Part shown: in pieces, positions 1-9,221 of the stretch
How the letters are laid out: each line of letters begins with the position of its first letter
Numbering within the stretch: the first letter of the stretch is position 1
NCBI GenBank assembly: GCA_021776925.1
Contig: JAJFFB010000071.1
Coordinates: forward strand, 31,278-95,277
Length of the DNA: 64,000 bases
From: Planctomycetota bacterium
GTDB lineage: Bacteria; Planctomycetota; UBA1135
Reading direction: 5' to 3'
Notes under the pieces: model-generated
What the model saw: the letters and a program-made list of their open reading frames with translations, nothing else
Told to the model about the DNA's origin: nothing
Databases searched by the model: none
Translations under genes and position numbers: made by a program

Positions 1-113
1 AGCGCGGCGAGCAGGCTCAGCAGGGCGCCGTCGAGGCGCGTGTCATCCAGGACCCAGGGCCACCAGAACGCCAGCGGCAGCAGGATCCAGGTGGCGGCCA
101 CGGCGGGGTGCAT
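1..113 (-). CDS. N-terminus of a membrane protein (cut by window edge)
   Basis: Only the first 37 codons are visible, starting at an ATG 3 nt beyond the ftsY stop codon. The peptide begins MHPAVAATWILLPLAFWWPW and is strongly hydrophobic with several Trp residues, as in a first transmembrane segment. The tight spacing suggests co-transcription with ftsY, nusB and ribH. The family cannot be recognised from this fragment and no function is proposed. Confidence 0.45.
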   Translation of the reverse strand, partial: MHPAVAATWILLPLAFWWPWVLDDTRLDGALLSLLAA

Positions 114-116
114 TGC

Positions 117-1046
117 TCAGGGGGCGGTGGCGTGGTCGACGGGGTCGAAGAGGGCGTCGACGAACTCGGCCGGCTGGAAGACGGCGAAGTCGTCCAGGCT
201 CTCGCCGAGGCCGACGAAGCTCACTGGCAGGCCGATTTCGCGGCCCACCGAGATCACCGCACCACCCTTGGCGGTGCCGTCGAGCTTGGACAGGATGACA
301 CCGCTCAGTGGCACGCGTTGGCCGAATAGGCGCGCCTGCTGGATCGCGTTCTGACCGGTGGTGGCGTCGAGCACCAGCAGGGTGTGGTGCGGGGCGCCGT
401 CAAGCTTGCGCCCGAGCACGCGAGCGATCTTCTCCAGCTCGGCCATCAGGTTCTTCTGCGTGTGCAAGCGCCCGGCGGTGTCGACGACGAGGACGTCGGC
501 GCCTCGCGCCAGCGCGGCTTCGACGCCGTCATGGGCCACCGCCGCGGGGTCGGCGCCGTGCTGGCTCTTGATCAGGTCGGCGCCGAGGCGCTCGCACCAG
601 ATGGTGAGCTGCTCCACCGCCGCGGCGCGATAGGTGTCGGCGGCCGCGACCAGCACCTGCAGCTTGCGGTCCTGCAACCACTTGACCAGCTTGGCGATCG
701 AGGTGGTCTTGCCGGCGCCGTTGACGCCGACCACCAGGACCACCGTCGGCGCCTGCTGCGCCAACGGCAACGGATCGCCGGCGTCCGGACCTTGAATGGT
801 CTGCAGCAAGCGCTCGCGCAACCAGCCCTCCATCTCACCGGGGCGGGCCAGACGCCCGGCCTTCAGTTCGGCTTCGGCCTGGGTCAGCAGTTCGGCCGAG
901 ATCGGGCCGACGTCGGCGGTGTAGAGGACCTCTTCCAGCGCATCGAGGGTGTCCGCGGTGCTGCGATCACCGGACAGCCGACGCATGGCGTGCTGGATGC
1001 GATTGCGGGTGCGCTTGAGACCGGCTTGCAGGCGGGCGAAGACCAC
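117..1046 (-). CDS. ftsY: Signal recognition particle receptor FtsY
   Basis: FtsY is the GTPase receptor that docks SRP-ribosome complexes at the inner membrane for co-translational insertion. The 309-residue protein has a helical N domain (about 1-95) and a G domain. Visible motifs are the P-loop GVNGAGKTT (107-115), DTYRAAAVEQL (137-147), DTAGR (189-193) and SKLDGTAKGG (253-262). It lacks the long acidic A domain of E. coli FtsY, as many bacterial FtsYs do. The start is a GTG 19 nt after nusB; no clear Shine-Dalgarno sequence is seen, so translational coupling is likely. It forms one unit with ribH and nusB. Family assignment is very secure; the exact start is less so. Confidence 0.96.
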   Translation of the reverse strand: MVFARLQAGLKRTRNRIQHAMRRLSGDRSTADTLDALEEVLYTADVGPISAELLTQAEAELKAGRLARPGEMEGWLRERLLQTIQGPDAGDPLPLAQQAPTVVLVVGVNGAGKTTSIAKLVKWLQDRKLQVLVAAADTYRAAAVEQLTIWCERLGADLIKSQHGADPAAVAHDGVEAALARGADVLVVDTAGRLHTQKNLMAELEKIARVLGRKLDGAPHHTLLVLDATTGQNAIQQARLFGQRVPLSGVILSKLDGTAKGGAVISVGREIGLPVSFVGLGESLDDFAVFQPAEFVDALFDPVDHATAP

Positions 1047-1065
1047 GGCGGTTCAGCAGCGCGGC

Positions 1066-1800
1066 TCAGGAGTTGATCGGACCCTGGGGATGGCGCGGGC
1101 GGCGTGGCCGCGTCGGGCGCGGCATCGGCGCGTCACCCAGCTCCTTGGCGTCGTAGGGGCGCGGACGTCCGCGGTTGCCTGCATCGCCCCGCGCACCACC
1201 GCTGCCACCGCCACCGCCACCGCTACCGCCAGGGCCGCCTTCGCTGGCCGGAAAGTCGACCCCGCGCGCGGGAGATTCAGATTCGCTGTCCTTGCTGCCG
1301 CTCTGCGGTGCGTCGGGAACCGCATCGGGATCAGTCTCGCGCGCCTCCTGGATGAGGATGCGGGCGCGGTCGAGGATGCCGTTGACGAAGGAACCCGACT
1401 GCGCTGTGGAGTAGCGCTTGGCGATGTCGATGGCCTCGTTGATGACCACCTTGAAGGGCACCTCTGGGTGGTGCAACAGCTCGAACATCGCCAGACGCAG
1501 GATATTGCGGTCCAGATGCGCCATGCGCTCGAGGCGCCAGTTGCGGGCGATGAACTCGATCCAGCGGTTCAAGGAATCAAGGTTGTTGAGTACGCCCTCG
1601 ATGAGCTTGCGCGCGTAGTGGGCGACCTCGACCTGGTCGGAGTCGGAATTGCCCTCGGTCTCCTCTTCTTCGCCGCGGATGTGATGGGCGAGGAAGGCGT
1701 CGAGTTCGGACAACGCCTCGTCGCCGCGCATTTCGACCGAATAAAGGAAGCGCAGGCCGAGTTCACGGGCCCGGGTGCGGCGGCGGACAGGGGTAGCCAT
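1066..1800 (-). CDS. nusB: Transcription antitermination factor NusB with long low-complexity tail
   Basis: NusB binds boxA RNA together with NusE (S10) and promotes rRNA antitermination. The all-helical NusB fold covers about residues 1-153: the Arg-rich start (RRRTRARELGLRFLY) and the conserved C-terminal half with FEL, VVINEAIDIAKRY and FVNGILDR motifs. The protein is 244 residues, whereas family members are usually about 130-170. The excess is a Ser/Asp/Glu then Gly/Arg/Pro-rich tail (about 155-244) that looks disordered. The ATG overlaps the ribH stop by one base (TGATG), and ribH-nusB is a widespread gene pair. The tail function is unknown. Confidence 0.92.
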   Translation of the reverse strand: MATPVRRRTRARELGLRFLYSVEMRGDEALSELDAFLAHHIRGEEEETEGNSDSDQVEVAHYARKLIEGVLNNLDSLNRWIEFIARNWRLERMAHLDRNILRLAMFELLHHPEVPFKVVINEAIDIAKRYSTAQSGSFVNGILDRARILIQEARETDPDAVPDAPQSGSKDSESESPARGVDFPASEGGPGGSGGGGGGSGGARGDAGNRGRPRPYDAKELGDAPMPRPTRPRRPRHPQGPINS

Positions 1801-2318
1801 CAGAGTTGCTCCAGGAGGGCCGCCATTTCCAGCGCGGCAAGGGCCGCTTCGGCCCCCTTGTTCGAATTCGGGGATTCCTTGGTGTCGCGGCCCGCTTGCT
1901 GCTGATCGCTGCTGCGCAGCACCTCGAGATCGGCGCGTTGCCTGGCCTGGGCCAGAGTGTCGGTGGTCAGAACGCCGAAGATGACCGGCACTTCGTGCTC
2001 CATCCCGCTGTGCATGCAGCCGCGCGCGCACTCGCCGGCGACGAAGTCGAAATGCGGGGTGTCGCCGCGGATCACGCAGCCGAGCGCGATCACCGCCTGA
2101 TAGTGGCCACGTCCGGCCAGGCGCCGGCACACCAGTGGCAGTTCAAAGGCGCCCGGCACGTAGACCACGTCGATGTCGTTCTCGGCAACACCGCGCTGCA
2201 GCAGCGTTTGGCGGGCGCCCTCGAGCAAGGGGTCGGTGATGTCCCGGTTGAAGCGGGCGACGGCGATCGCAATGCGGCGATTGCACCCGGAAGCATCTGT
2301 GGAAAGGAACGTGGCCAT
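1800..2318 (-). CDS. ribH: 6,7-dimethyl-8-ribityllumazine synthase
   Basis: RibH condenses 5-amino-6-ribitylaminouracil with 3,4-dihydroxy-2-butanone 4-phosphate to give the riboflavin precursor lumazine. The 172-residue protein shows IAVARFN near the start, GAFELP, VIRGDTPHFDFVAGE with the catalytic His, PVIFGVLTTD, and NKGAEAALAALEM at the end. One oddity is that the segment between the LAQA helix and NKGAEAA is about 18 residues longer than in Bacillus or E. coli enzymes, with a polar SSDQQQAGRDTKESPNS stretch. It is first in the ribH-nusB-ftsY unit. The ATG was chosen because MATFLS leads straight into the conserved core. Confidence 0.95.
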   Translation of the reverse strand: MATFLSTDASGCNRRIAIAVARFNRDITDPLLEGARQTLLQRGVAENDIDVVYVPGAFELPLVCRRLAGRGHYQAVIALGCVIRGDTPHFDFVAGECARGCMHSGMEHEVPVIFGVLTTDTLAQARQRADLEVLRSSDQQQAGRDTKESPNSNKGAEAALAALEMAALLEQL

Positions 2319-2409
2319 GGGGCAGGACGGCGGAAGATTCTCTCCGGTCGCGGTGCTCCGGGCAAGGGCTTGGACACAAAAATGGCGCATCCGGCCCCGA
2401 AAGGCCCCA

Positions 2410-2472
2410 GTTCTGCTGACGCCGTCCAGGGGAAAAAGACGCTGCCGTGGGGCGGAATGACGTTGTCCACGG
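2410..2472 (-). repeat. Dispersed 63-bp element, copy A
   Basis: Read on the minus strand this 63-bp segment begins CCGTGGACAACGTCATTCCG and matches 63010-63072 (plus strand) at 56 of 63 positions. It starts 4 nt after the TAA stop of the RND permease gene, the same offset as copy B from its stop codon. It occupies most of the 158-bp gap before ribH. The inverted right arm present in copy B is not seen here. Confidence 0.8.
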
Positions 2473-2476
2473 TCAG

Positions 2477-5400
2477 TTAGCGACTGGCGCGGCGTTCGAC
2501 AGCCCAGCGCGCGGCACCGCCGGGGCGCACGCGCGCGAGCCAGTCGCCGAGGTCGTGCAGAACCGAATACAGCAGTGGCACCGTCCACAGCGTGAACAAG
2601 GTGGCCAGAGCAAGGCCCCCGGACACGCCGATGGCCAATCCCTGGAAGCTGAAACCACCGGACTGTGCCTCGGACACCGCGATCGGCAGCAGGCCGCAGA
2701 TGGTGGTCAACGCGGTCATCAGCACCGGGCGCATGCGGTCGCGCACGCCGCCGAGGATCGCCTCGCGCATGGGCGTGCCGCGCTTCTCCAATTGGATGAT
2801 GCGGTCGACCAGCACGATGCCGTTGTTCACCACCACCCCGGCGAGCACGATCATGCCGACCCAGGCGAGCAGGTCGATGGGAACGCCGCTGAGCTTGAAG
2901 GCCCACTGGAAGCCGACGAAGGCGAAGGGGATCGTGATCAGCACCGAAAACGGCAGGATCAGCGAATCGAACAACAGGCCCATGAGCAGGAAGACCAGCG
3001 CGATCGACAGGGTCAGCGCGCGCTGGATGTCCTTCAGCCCGTCGTTGAATTCCTCCAGGCCGCCCTCTTGTTTCCAGTGGTAGCCGTCGGGCAGCTCGAC
3101 GTCGGCCATGAACTCGCGCACCGTCTTGGCGGCGGCGCGCATGTCCTCGCTCTTGGCCTTGAGACCGATGACCTCGATGGTGCGCCCGTTGCGCCGCGTG
3201 ATGTTGGCGGGCCCGCGGCCGTGGTCGAAGCTGGCGAAGGTGGACAGCGGCAGCGAGGCGCTGCCGGTCCAGATCGTCATGTCGGTCAGGTCGGAGCGGT
3301 CGGGGACGTCGGGATCGTCGTATTCGAGGATGATCGGGATGTCGTCCTGTTCGGTCTGGAAACGCGACACCATGAAACCGCGCAGGTTCCACTCGATGTT
3401 GCCGACCATGGTCTGGCTGTTGACGCCGACTCGTGCCATGCGTTCGCGGTCGAGGGTGACGCGGATCTCGCGCGTGGCGCGGTTGTCTTCGGCGACTTCT
3501 TCGAAGGCGCCGGAGTCCTCGGCGCGGCTGCGCAGCATGCGCGCGTATTCGTGCAGCACCGAACTGTCCGGGCCTTCGATCTGCAGGCGCAGCCACGCAC
3601 CCTGGTCCTGGGTGGCACGGTCGTTGAAATCTTCGCCGAAACGGTAGGTGATGCCGGCCATCGGCGGCAGCCCCTCGGCCAGAACTTCCAGGTACTGCTT
3701 GCGCAATTCCGGACCGGGCCGGTCCTCGTGCCACAGCATGATCTGGCCAAAGGTACGGTTGAAGAACAGGCCGATGTCGGGGTTGCCGATCGCCGCGCGC
3801 AGGTCCTCGTTTTCGAGCGCGGTTTCGACCCTGCCGATCAGGGTGTGGGCTTCTTCGAGATCGTGTGCGCCCTCGATGCGCATGTTGGCTTCGACCTGGC
3901 TGCCGAGGGACAGATCCCCGGTGACTTGCGAGCCCTGAGAAGCCAGCGACACCGAGGCCAGGAATACCCCGGCGATGGAAAAGGCGCGCAGGCGGTGATC
4001 CAGGCTCCACGAGACCAGCGCCTGCAGGCGGCGGCTGAGACGGCCGAGGAAGAAGCCCTCTTTGTGCTCGTGGCCCTTGTCCTTGCGGCTGTGGCGCCCG
4101 GTCATGCGGTAGGAGACCACCGGCACGATGACGATGGCGAGCAGCAGGGCCGCCACCAGTGATACGCACAGAGGCACGCCGATCGCCGAGGTCAGAACGC
4201 GCGCGTTCTTGTTCTCGGACATGAAGATCAGCGGCACGAACACCACCACCGTGGTGAGCGTGGCGGTGACCACCGCGAGCATGACCTCGGCGGGGCCGCG
4301 CGAACACGCCTTGCTGAGTTCTTCGCCGCGTTCGCGGCGGGAGAAGATGCTCTCGACGATGACCACCGAATTGTCGACCAGCATGCCGATCGAGACCGTA
4401 ATTCCGGTCATCGTCAGGATGTTGAAGCTGCTGCCGGTGAAGTACAGCCACGCCAGCGCGATCAACACCGAGAACGGAATCGACATCGCCACCAGCAGGG
4501 TGTAGCGCAGGCGGCGCAGGAACAGCATCAGCACGACGCACGCGATCAGGCCGCCGAGCAGCGAATCCTTGACCAGCGAGGTCAGGTTCTGGCGGATGTT
4601 CTCGCCCTGGTTCCAGAAGATCGAATACTCGAAGGCGCCGAGCAGCGGGTCTTTGGGGATCTCGACCTCGATCACGCGCTTGAGCTCTTCGCATACCTCG
4701 AAGGTGTTGGCCGAGGTCTCTTTGTTGATCGAGAATCCAACCGCAAACACGCCGTTGAACTTGAAGTAGTTGTCGGGTGCCGAGCGCACCAGCTCGACGC
4801 GGCCGATGTCGCGCAGCAACAAGCCGGGCCGTACCGGGAACTGGCGGATCTCTTCGAGCGAAGTGAAGCGCGAATCCACGCGCACGATGAAACGACCGCC
4901 GGCCTGGTCGAGGTCACCGACTGGAGCCGACAGGTTGTCGCCCTGCAGGCGGGCGACCAGGCCGCCGATGTCGACGCGGTTGGCGATCACCTGGTCCTCG
5001 TCGAGCAGGATGCGCACCGAGCTGGGCAGCAGTCCGTCGGCGTTGACCGCGGCGACGCCGTCGACGGCTTCGAGGCGCGGCAGCAGCACGTTGCTGAGCA
5101 TGTCCTGGGCGCGGTCGAAGTCGAATTCGGGGTAGCGCACCCCGACCCACATGATCGGGATGTCGCTCGACTGGAAGCGGCGGATGGTGACGCGGTCGGC
5201 GTCGCGCGGCAGCCGCGGACGCACCCGCTCGACGCGGTCGGCGACCTCGGCGTGGGCCTGGTCCATGTCGGCGTCGCCGGGAAATTCGAGCACCAGGAAG
5301 GCCGAGCCCGGAGCAGCCACCGCCAGGGTTTCCTGGACCCCGGTGAGGGTGCGCAATTCGTCTTCCAGCGGCCGCACCACGCGCTCTTCGACCTCGGCCG

Positions 5401-5593
5401 GGTTGGCGCCCGGCCACGGCGCCTGCACCACGATGTTGGAGCCGGCCAGATCGGAGGGGAACATCTCGATCGGGATGCGCAGCGCCGCGATCACCGCCGC
5501 GCCGGCCAGCGCCAGGGTCAGCATGAGGACTGCCACCGGACGCCTGATCAGACGGCGGAAGAAGGAGTGCAGTCCGGCGTGCGGCTCAGTCAT
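2477..5593 (-). CDS. RND-family efflux permease (second of a pair)
   Basis: This is an inner-membrane, proton-driven tripartite exporter subunit of the AcrB/MdtB/CzcA superfamily; the substrate cannot be told from sequence. At 1038 residues it has the normal family length. It has an N-terminal membrane helix (about 19-40), a large porter domain, a first block of helices (about 340-480) with the TM4 motif IGMLVDNSVVIVES, a second porter domain, and a final helix block with GMIVLAGVVVNNGIVLVDRI. One Asp is kept in the TM4 motif where AcrB has DD. Its ATG lies inside the 3' end of the other permease gene (8-nt overlap), so translation is probably coupled. A heteromeric MdtBC-like pump is an inference from the pairing. 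Confidence 0.9.
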   Translation of the reverse strand: MTEPHAGLHSFFRRLIRRPVAVLMLTLALAGAAVIAALRIPIEMFPSDLAGSNIVVQAPWPGANPAEVEERVVRPLEDELRTLTGVQETLAVAAPGSAFLVLEFPGDADMDQAHAEVADRVERVRPRLPRDADRVTIRRFQSSDIPIMWVGVRYPEFDFDRAQDMLSNVLLPRLEAVDGVAAVNADGLLPSSVRILLDEDQVIANRVDIGGLVARLQGDNLSAPVGDLDQAGGRFIVRVDSRFTSLEEIRQFPVRPGLLLRDIGRVELVRSAPDNYFKFNGVFAVGFSINKETSANTFEVCEELKRVIEVEIPKDPLLGAFEYSIFWNQGENIRQNLTSLVKDSLLGGLIACVVLMLFLRRLRYTLLVAMSIPFSVLIALAWLYFTGSSFNILTMTGITVSIGMLVDNSVVIVESIFSRRERGEELSKACSRGPAEVMLAVVTATLTTVVVFVPLIFMSENKNARVLTSAIGVPLCVSLVAALLLAIVIVPVVSYRMTGRHSRKDKGHEHKEGFFLGRLSRRLQALVSWSLDHRLRAFSIAGVFLASVSLASQGSQVTGDLSLGSQVEANMRIEGAHDLEEAHTLIGRVETALENEDLRAAIGNPDIGLFFNRTFGQIMLWHEDRPGPELRKQYLEVLAEGLPPMAGITYRFGEDFNDRATQDQGAWLRLQIEGPDSSVLHEYARMLRSRAEDSGAFEEVAEDNRATREIRVTLDRERMARVGVNSQTMVGNIEWNLRGFMVSRFQTEQDDIPIILEYDDPDVPDRSDLTDMTIWTGSASLPLSTFASFDHGRGPANITRRNGRTIEVIGLKAKSEDMRAAAKTVREFMADVELPDGYHWKQEGGLEEFNDGLKDIQRALTLSIALVFLLMGLLFDSLILPFSVLITIPFAFVGFQWAFKLSGVPIDLLAWVGMIVLAGVVVNNGIVLVDRIIQLEKRGTPMREAILGGVRDRMRPVLMTALTTICGLLPIAVSEAQSGGFSFQGLAIGVSGGLALATLFTLWTVPLLYSVLHDLGDWLARVRPGGAARWAVERRASR

Positions 5594-8500
5594 GGCGTTG
5601 GAAGCGGGCGAGGACGCGGTAACCGGTCGGAATCACCACCAGGGTGAGGATGGTGGAGGTGATCAGGCCGGCGATCACCACCAGCGCCATCGGCGCACGC
5701 AGTTCGGTGCCTTCGGCGGCGCCTACGCTGCCCAGGCCAGGGAGGCCGACCAGCCAGCCGGTCAGCGGCAGCATGCCCAGCACCGTGGTCACGGTGGTCA
5801 TCAGGATCGGGCGCAGGCGCGCGTTGCCGGCCTCGAGGATGGCGGCGTCGACCTCCATGCCGGAGTTGCGGTTGCGGTTGATGCGGTCGACCAGCACGAT
5901 CGCGTTGTTGACCACGATTCCGGCCAGCACCACCGCGCCGAGCAGCACCACGATCGACAGCGGCGTGCCGGTCAGCGACAAGGCCAGCACCGCGCCGACC
6001 GCAGCCAAGGGCACCGAGAACATGATCAGTAAGGGTTGCAGCAGCGATTCGAACTGCGCCGCCATCACCGCGTAGACCAGGAACACCGCCAGCAGCAGGG
6101 CAAAGCTGAGCGAGTCCAAGGCTGCGTCCATTTCGGTGGTCTGGCCGCCGAGGCGCACCAGAGTGGCGTCGTCAGGCGGCAGTTCGTCGAGCGCCTTGCG
6201 GATCGCGTCGGCGGTGGCCCCAAGATCGAAACCGGCCAGCGAGGCGGTCAGTACCGCGGCACGGCGCCCGCCGATGTGGCGGATCTCGCTCGGTCCGTCG
6301 GCGATTTCCATGGTCGACACCGCGGCCAGGGTCAGCGGTCGTTCGGCGCCAGGATTGACCGGCAGGTCGTGCAGCTGGTCGACGCGGTTCATCGACGCCG
6401 GGTCGGCGCGCACGCGGATGTCGATGCGCTCGTCCTGCCCGGGGAAGGTCGACGAGACCTCGCCCTCGACCGCCAGACGCAGGCGGTTGGCGACCTGGGC
6501 GACGGTCAGGCCGTGGCGCGCCAGCTGGTCGCGGTCGAGGGTGATGCGCACCTCGGGATTGCCGCGCCGCAGCGAAGTGCGCAGATCGGCGATGCCGTCG
6601 AGCGCGGCGATGCGCTGCTGCACCAGGCGTGCGGTCTCTTCGATGCGCTTCAGGTCGTCGCCGATCAATTCGATTTCGACCGGAGCATTGAGCGCCAGCA
6701 GCGTCGGCCGGCGCAGGTTGTAGCGCGCCAACGCCGGCTCGCCGTCGAGCAGGTGGCGGATCCCAGCCTCGACCTCGCCCTCGAGCTGGCGCGCGTTGTC
6801 GCCGTCCGCGGTGCGCACCAGGATGCGCGAGGTGTGCGGGCCCTCTTCTTCGGTGGAGATCGAGTCGCGGTCGGAACCCGACGCCACCGCCGATTCCACT
6901 ACTCCCGGAAGCGCGCGAATCTGCTGTTCGAGGTCCAGGGCGAGGCGGTCGGTCTTCTCCAGTGGGTAGCCGGCGGGGAAGAACAGCTCGGCGGTGATCT
7001 CGCCTTGCAGCACCTCGGGCAGCAGTTCGCGGCCCAGGGTGCGCGCGGTCTGCGCGGTCTGCCAGGCGGCCAGCACCACCACCACCAGGACTACCAGCGG
7101 CGCGCGCAGAGCACCTTTGAGCACCCGCGGATAGACCTTTTGCATGCTGCCGACTACGGCGTTTACCGCCAGACCAAAGGGCAGCATCAGCAAGTGGAAC
7201 AGCGCCAGCAGCAAGCCCAGCATCAGGCGCAGGACGAAGACCAGCACGCCGATCAGATCGCCGACCAGCAGCACCACCAGATTGAGCAGGAACTCACCCC
7301 AGCTCCACAGGAAGGGCAGCATGGTGACCACTCCGAGGAAGCCGTACAGAGTGGAACGCTGGGCAATGTCGTCGGGCAGTGGGTTGACGCCTTGGCTGCC
7401 GCTTTTCTTGAAACGCGCGATTTCTTCGGCCCACGGCGCCAGCATCGCCTGGGACTGCTGCATCAGGTACATCGCCACCATCAGGCTGGCGGCGCCGACC
7501 AGCAGCATCCACCAGCGCGGACGCTTGAGGCCCTTGCGCGTGCGCAGGTTCTGGAACAGGCCGCCGAAATGTTCGCGCACGCTGGTCGAGCGTTGTTCTC
7601 CGGCAACGCCGAGCTGGGCGCGGGCGGCCAGACCGGGGATGAAGAACAGCGCCACCGCCAGCGAGATCAGCAGCGACGAGACCACCGTCAGCGCCTGGTC
7701 TCCGAAGGTCTGACCGGCCACCCCTTCGACAAAAATGATCGGCGCAAACACCGCGATGGTGGTCAGGGTCGACGCGGTGACCGCGCCGCCGACTTCGCGC
7801 ACGCCGCGGATGGCGGCGTTGACCGGCGTGTCGCCCTCTTCACGACAGCGTGTGATCGATTCCAGCACGACGATGGTGTTGTCGACCAGCATGCCGATGC
7901 CCAGCGCCAGGCCGCCGAGCGACATCACGTTGAGAGTGACGCCGGCGCCATACATGGCGCCGAAAGCGGCGATCACCGAGATCGGCACCGACAGTCCGAT
8001 GATCACGGTCACGGCGAAGCGGCGCAGGAATAGGAAACACACCAGCACCGCAAAAATGCCGCCCACGGCCGCAGCGCTGCGCACTTCCGAGATCGCGCCG
8101 CTGACGAATTGGGACTGGTCGGAGAGCAGGGTCAGACGCACGTCGGCGGGCAGCTTTTCCTGCACCGTCGGTACGCGCCGCGGCTTGCCGTCCTGGCCCG
8201 CAGCGGAGTCGGCCTCGCCTGAGCCAGCAGCGACGACTGCGGCGGCGGCCGCGCGCCCGGTCGGCGCGAACAGCTTGCGTTTGACCTCTTCGGCGACCGC
8301 GACGATGTTGGCGCCGGCTTCGCGATAGATCTGCACCTCGACCGCTTCGTCGCCGCCGACGCGCAGCACCACGTCGCGGTCCTTGTGGGTGCGCACCACG
8401 GTGGCCAGATCGCGCAGCTTGATGGTGGCGCCGTTGCGGCTGAGGATCGGCAGATCCTCGATCTGTTCGAGGGTGCGGAACTCGTTGAGCGTGCGTACCA

Positions 8501-9209
8501 CGTATTCGGTGGCACCCTCTTCCAGCGTGCCGCCGGGCACGTTGAGGTTTTCCTCGGCCAGCCGCTGACGGATCAGATCGCTGTCGATGCGGAAGCTGGC
8601 CAGGCGCTGTGGGTCGACGCGCACCTGGATCTCGTCTTCGAGGCCGCCGCGCACGCGCACCGAGGCGACGCCGGGCTGCCCTTCCAGTTCGCGTTCGATC
8701 TCTTGTTCAGCGAGGTCGCGCAGGCGCACCAGGTCGTCGCCGCCGGACACCGCGATGCGCAGCACCGGGTCGAGACTGGGGTCGTAGCGCAGGATCAGCG
8801 GCCGTTCGACCCCCTGGGACAGGAACACGCGATCGATGCGTTCGCGCACGTCCTGCACCAGGAAGGGCAGGTTGGAACCCCACTCGAACTCCATCAGGAT
8901 CTCGGACACCTCGGCGCGCGAACTCGAGCGGATGCGCACCAGGCTGCCGACCGTCGACAGCAGGTCTTCGAGTTTCTCGGTGACGCGTTCCTCGACGTCT
9001 TCGGGCGCCGCACCGGGGTACAGCGTGCGCACCGTCAGCGAGGGATAATCGATCGCTGGCAACAGGTCGACCGGCAGCTTCGACAGCGAAACCATGCCGA
9101 AGACCACCGCGGCCAGCACCACCATCAGCATGCCCACCGGGCGGCGTACGCCGTAGCCGAGGATGCCGCCTTGAGGGTCGGCGGCGGGGGGTGGGGAGTC
9201 AGGTTTCAA
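5586..9209 (-). CDS. RND-family efflux permease with extra membrane insertion
   Basis: This is the second inner-membrane RND exporter subunit, 1207 residues against about 1030-1050 for typical relatives. The usual pieces are present: N-terminal helix VGMLMVVLAAVVFGMVSL, porter repeats, TM4 motif IGMLVDNTIVVLES and second-half motif VVLAGIVVNNAIVLVDRI. An Ala-rich insert lies near 315-345. The main excess is at about residues 559-690, between the two halves, where several additional hydrophobic stretches occur; family members have only a short linker there. The start is a TTG preceded at good spacing by the Shine-Dalgarno-like AAGGGGAG, which decides the start. It lies 12 nt after the adaptor gene. 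An outer-membrane TolC partner is not in the window. Confidence 0.9.
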   Translation of the reverse strand: MKPDSPPPAADPQGGILGYGVRRPVGMLMVVLAAVVFGMVSLSKLPVDLLPAIDYPSLTVRTLYPGAAPEDVEERVTEKLEDLLSTVGSLVRIRSSSRAEVSEILMEFEWGSNLPFLVQDVRERIDRVFLSQGVERPLILRYDPSLDPVLRIAVSGGDDLVRLRDLAEQEIERELEGQPGVASVRVRGGLEDEIQVRVDPQRLASFRIDSDLIRQRLAEENLNVPGGTLEEGATEYVVRTLNEFRTLEQIEDLPILSRNGATIKLRDLATVVRTHKDRDVVLRVGGDEAVEVQIYREAGANIVAVAEEVKRKLFAPTGRAAAAAVVAAGSGEADSAAGQDGKPRRVPTVQEKLPADVRLTLLSDQSQFVSGAISEVRSAAAVGGIFAVLVCFLFLRRFAVTVIIGLSVPISVIAAFGAMYGAGVTLNVMSLGGLALGIGMLVDNTIVVLESITRCREEGDTPVNAAIRGVREVGGAVTASTLTTIAVFAPIIFVEGVAGQTFGDQALTVVSSLLISLAVALFFIPGLAARAQLGVAGEQRSTSVREHFGGLFQNLRTRKGLKRPRWWMLLVGAASLMVAMYLMQQSQAMLAPWAEEIARFKKSGSQGVNPLPDDIAQRSTLYGFLGVVTMLPFLWSWGEFLLNLVVLLVGDLIGVLVFVLRLMLGLLLALFHLLMLPFGLAVNAVVGSMQKVYPRVLKGALRAPLVVLVVVVLAAWQTAQTARTLGRELLPEVLQGEITAELFFPAGYPLEKTDRLALDLEQQIRALPGVVESAVASGSDRDSISTEEEGPHTSRILVRTADGDNARQLEGEVEAGIRHLLDGEPALARYNLRRPTLLALNAPVEIELIGDDLKRIEETARLVQQRIAALDGIADLRTSLRRGNPEVRITLDRDQLARHGLTVAQVANRLRLAVEGEVSSTFPGQDERIDIRVRADPASMNRVDQLHDLPVNPGAERPLTLAAVSTMEIADGPSEIRHIGGRRAAVLTASLAGFDLGATADAIRKALDELPPDDATLVRLGGQTTEMDAALDSLSFALLLAVFLVYAVMAAQFESLLQPLLIMFSVPLAAVGAVLALSLTGTPLSIVVLLGAVVLAGIVVNNAIVLVDRINRNRNSGMEVDAAILEAGNARLRPILMTTVTTVLGMLPLTGWLVGLPGLGSVGAAEGTELRAPMALVVIAGLITSTILTLVVIPTGYRVLARFQRHD

Positions 9210-9221
9210 GCGCTCTCCCCT

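Noticed and set aside
2319..4694. In-frame open extension upstream of ribH, antisense to the RND permease
   Set aside because: The 172-residue RibH from 2318 is complete and of family length; the upstream part is Arg/Pro-rich shadow sequence.
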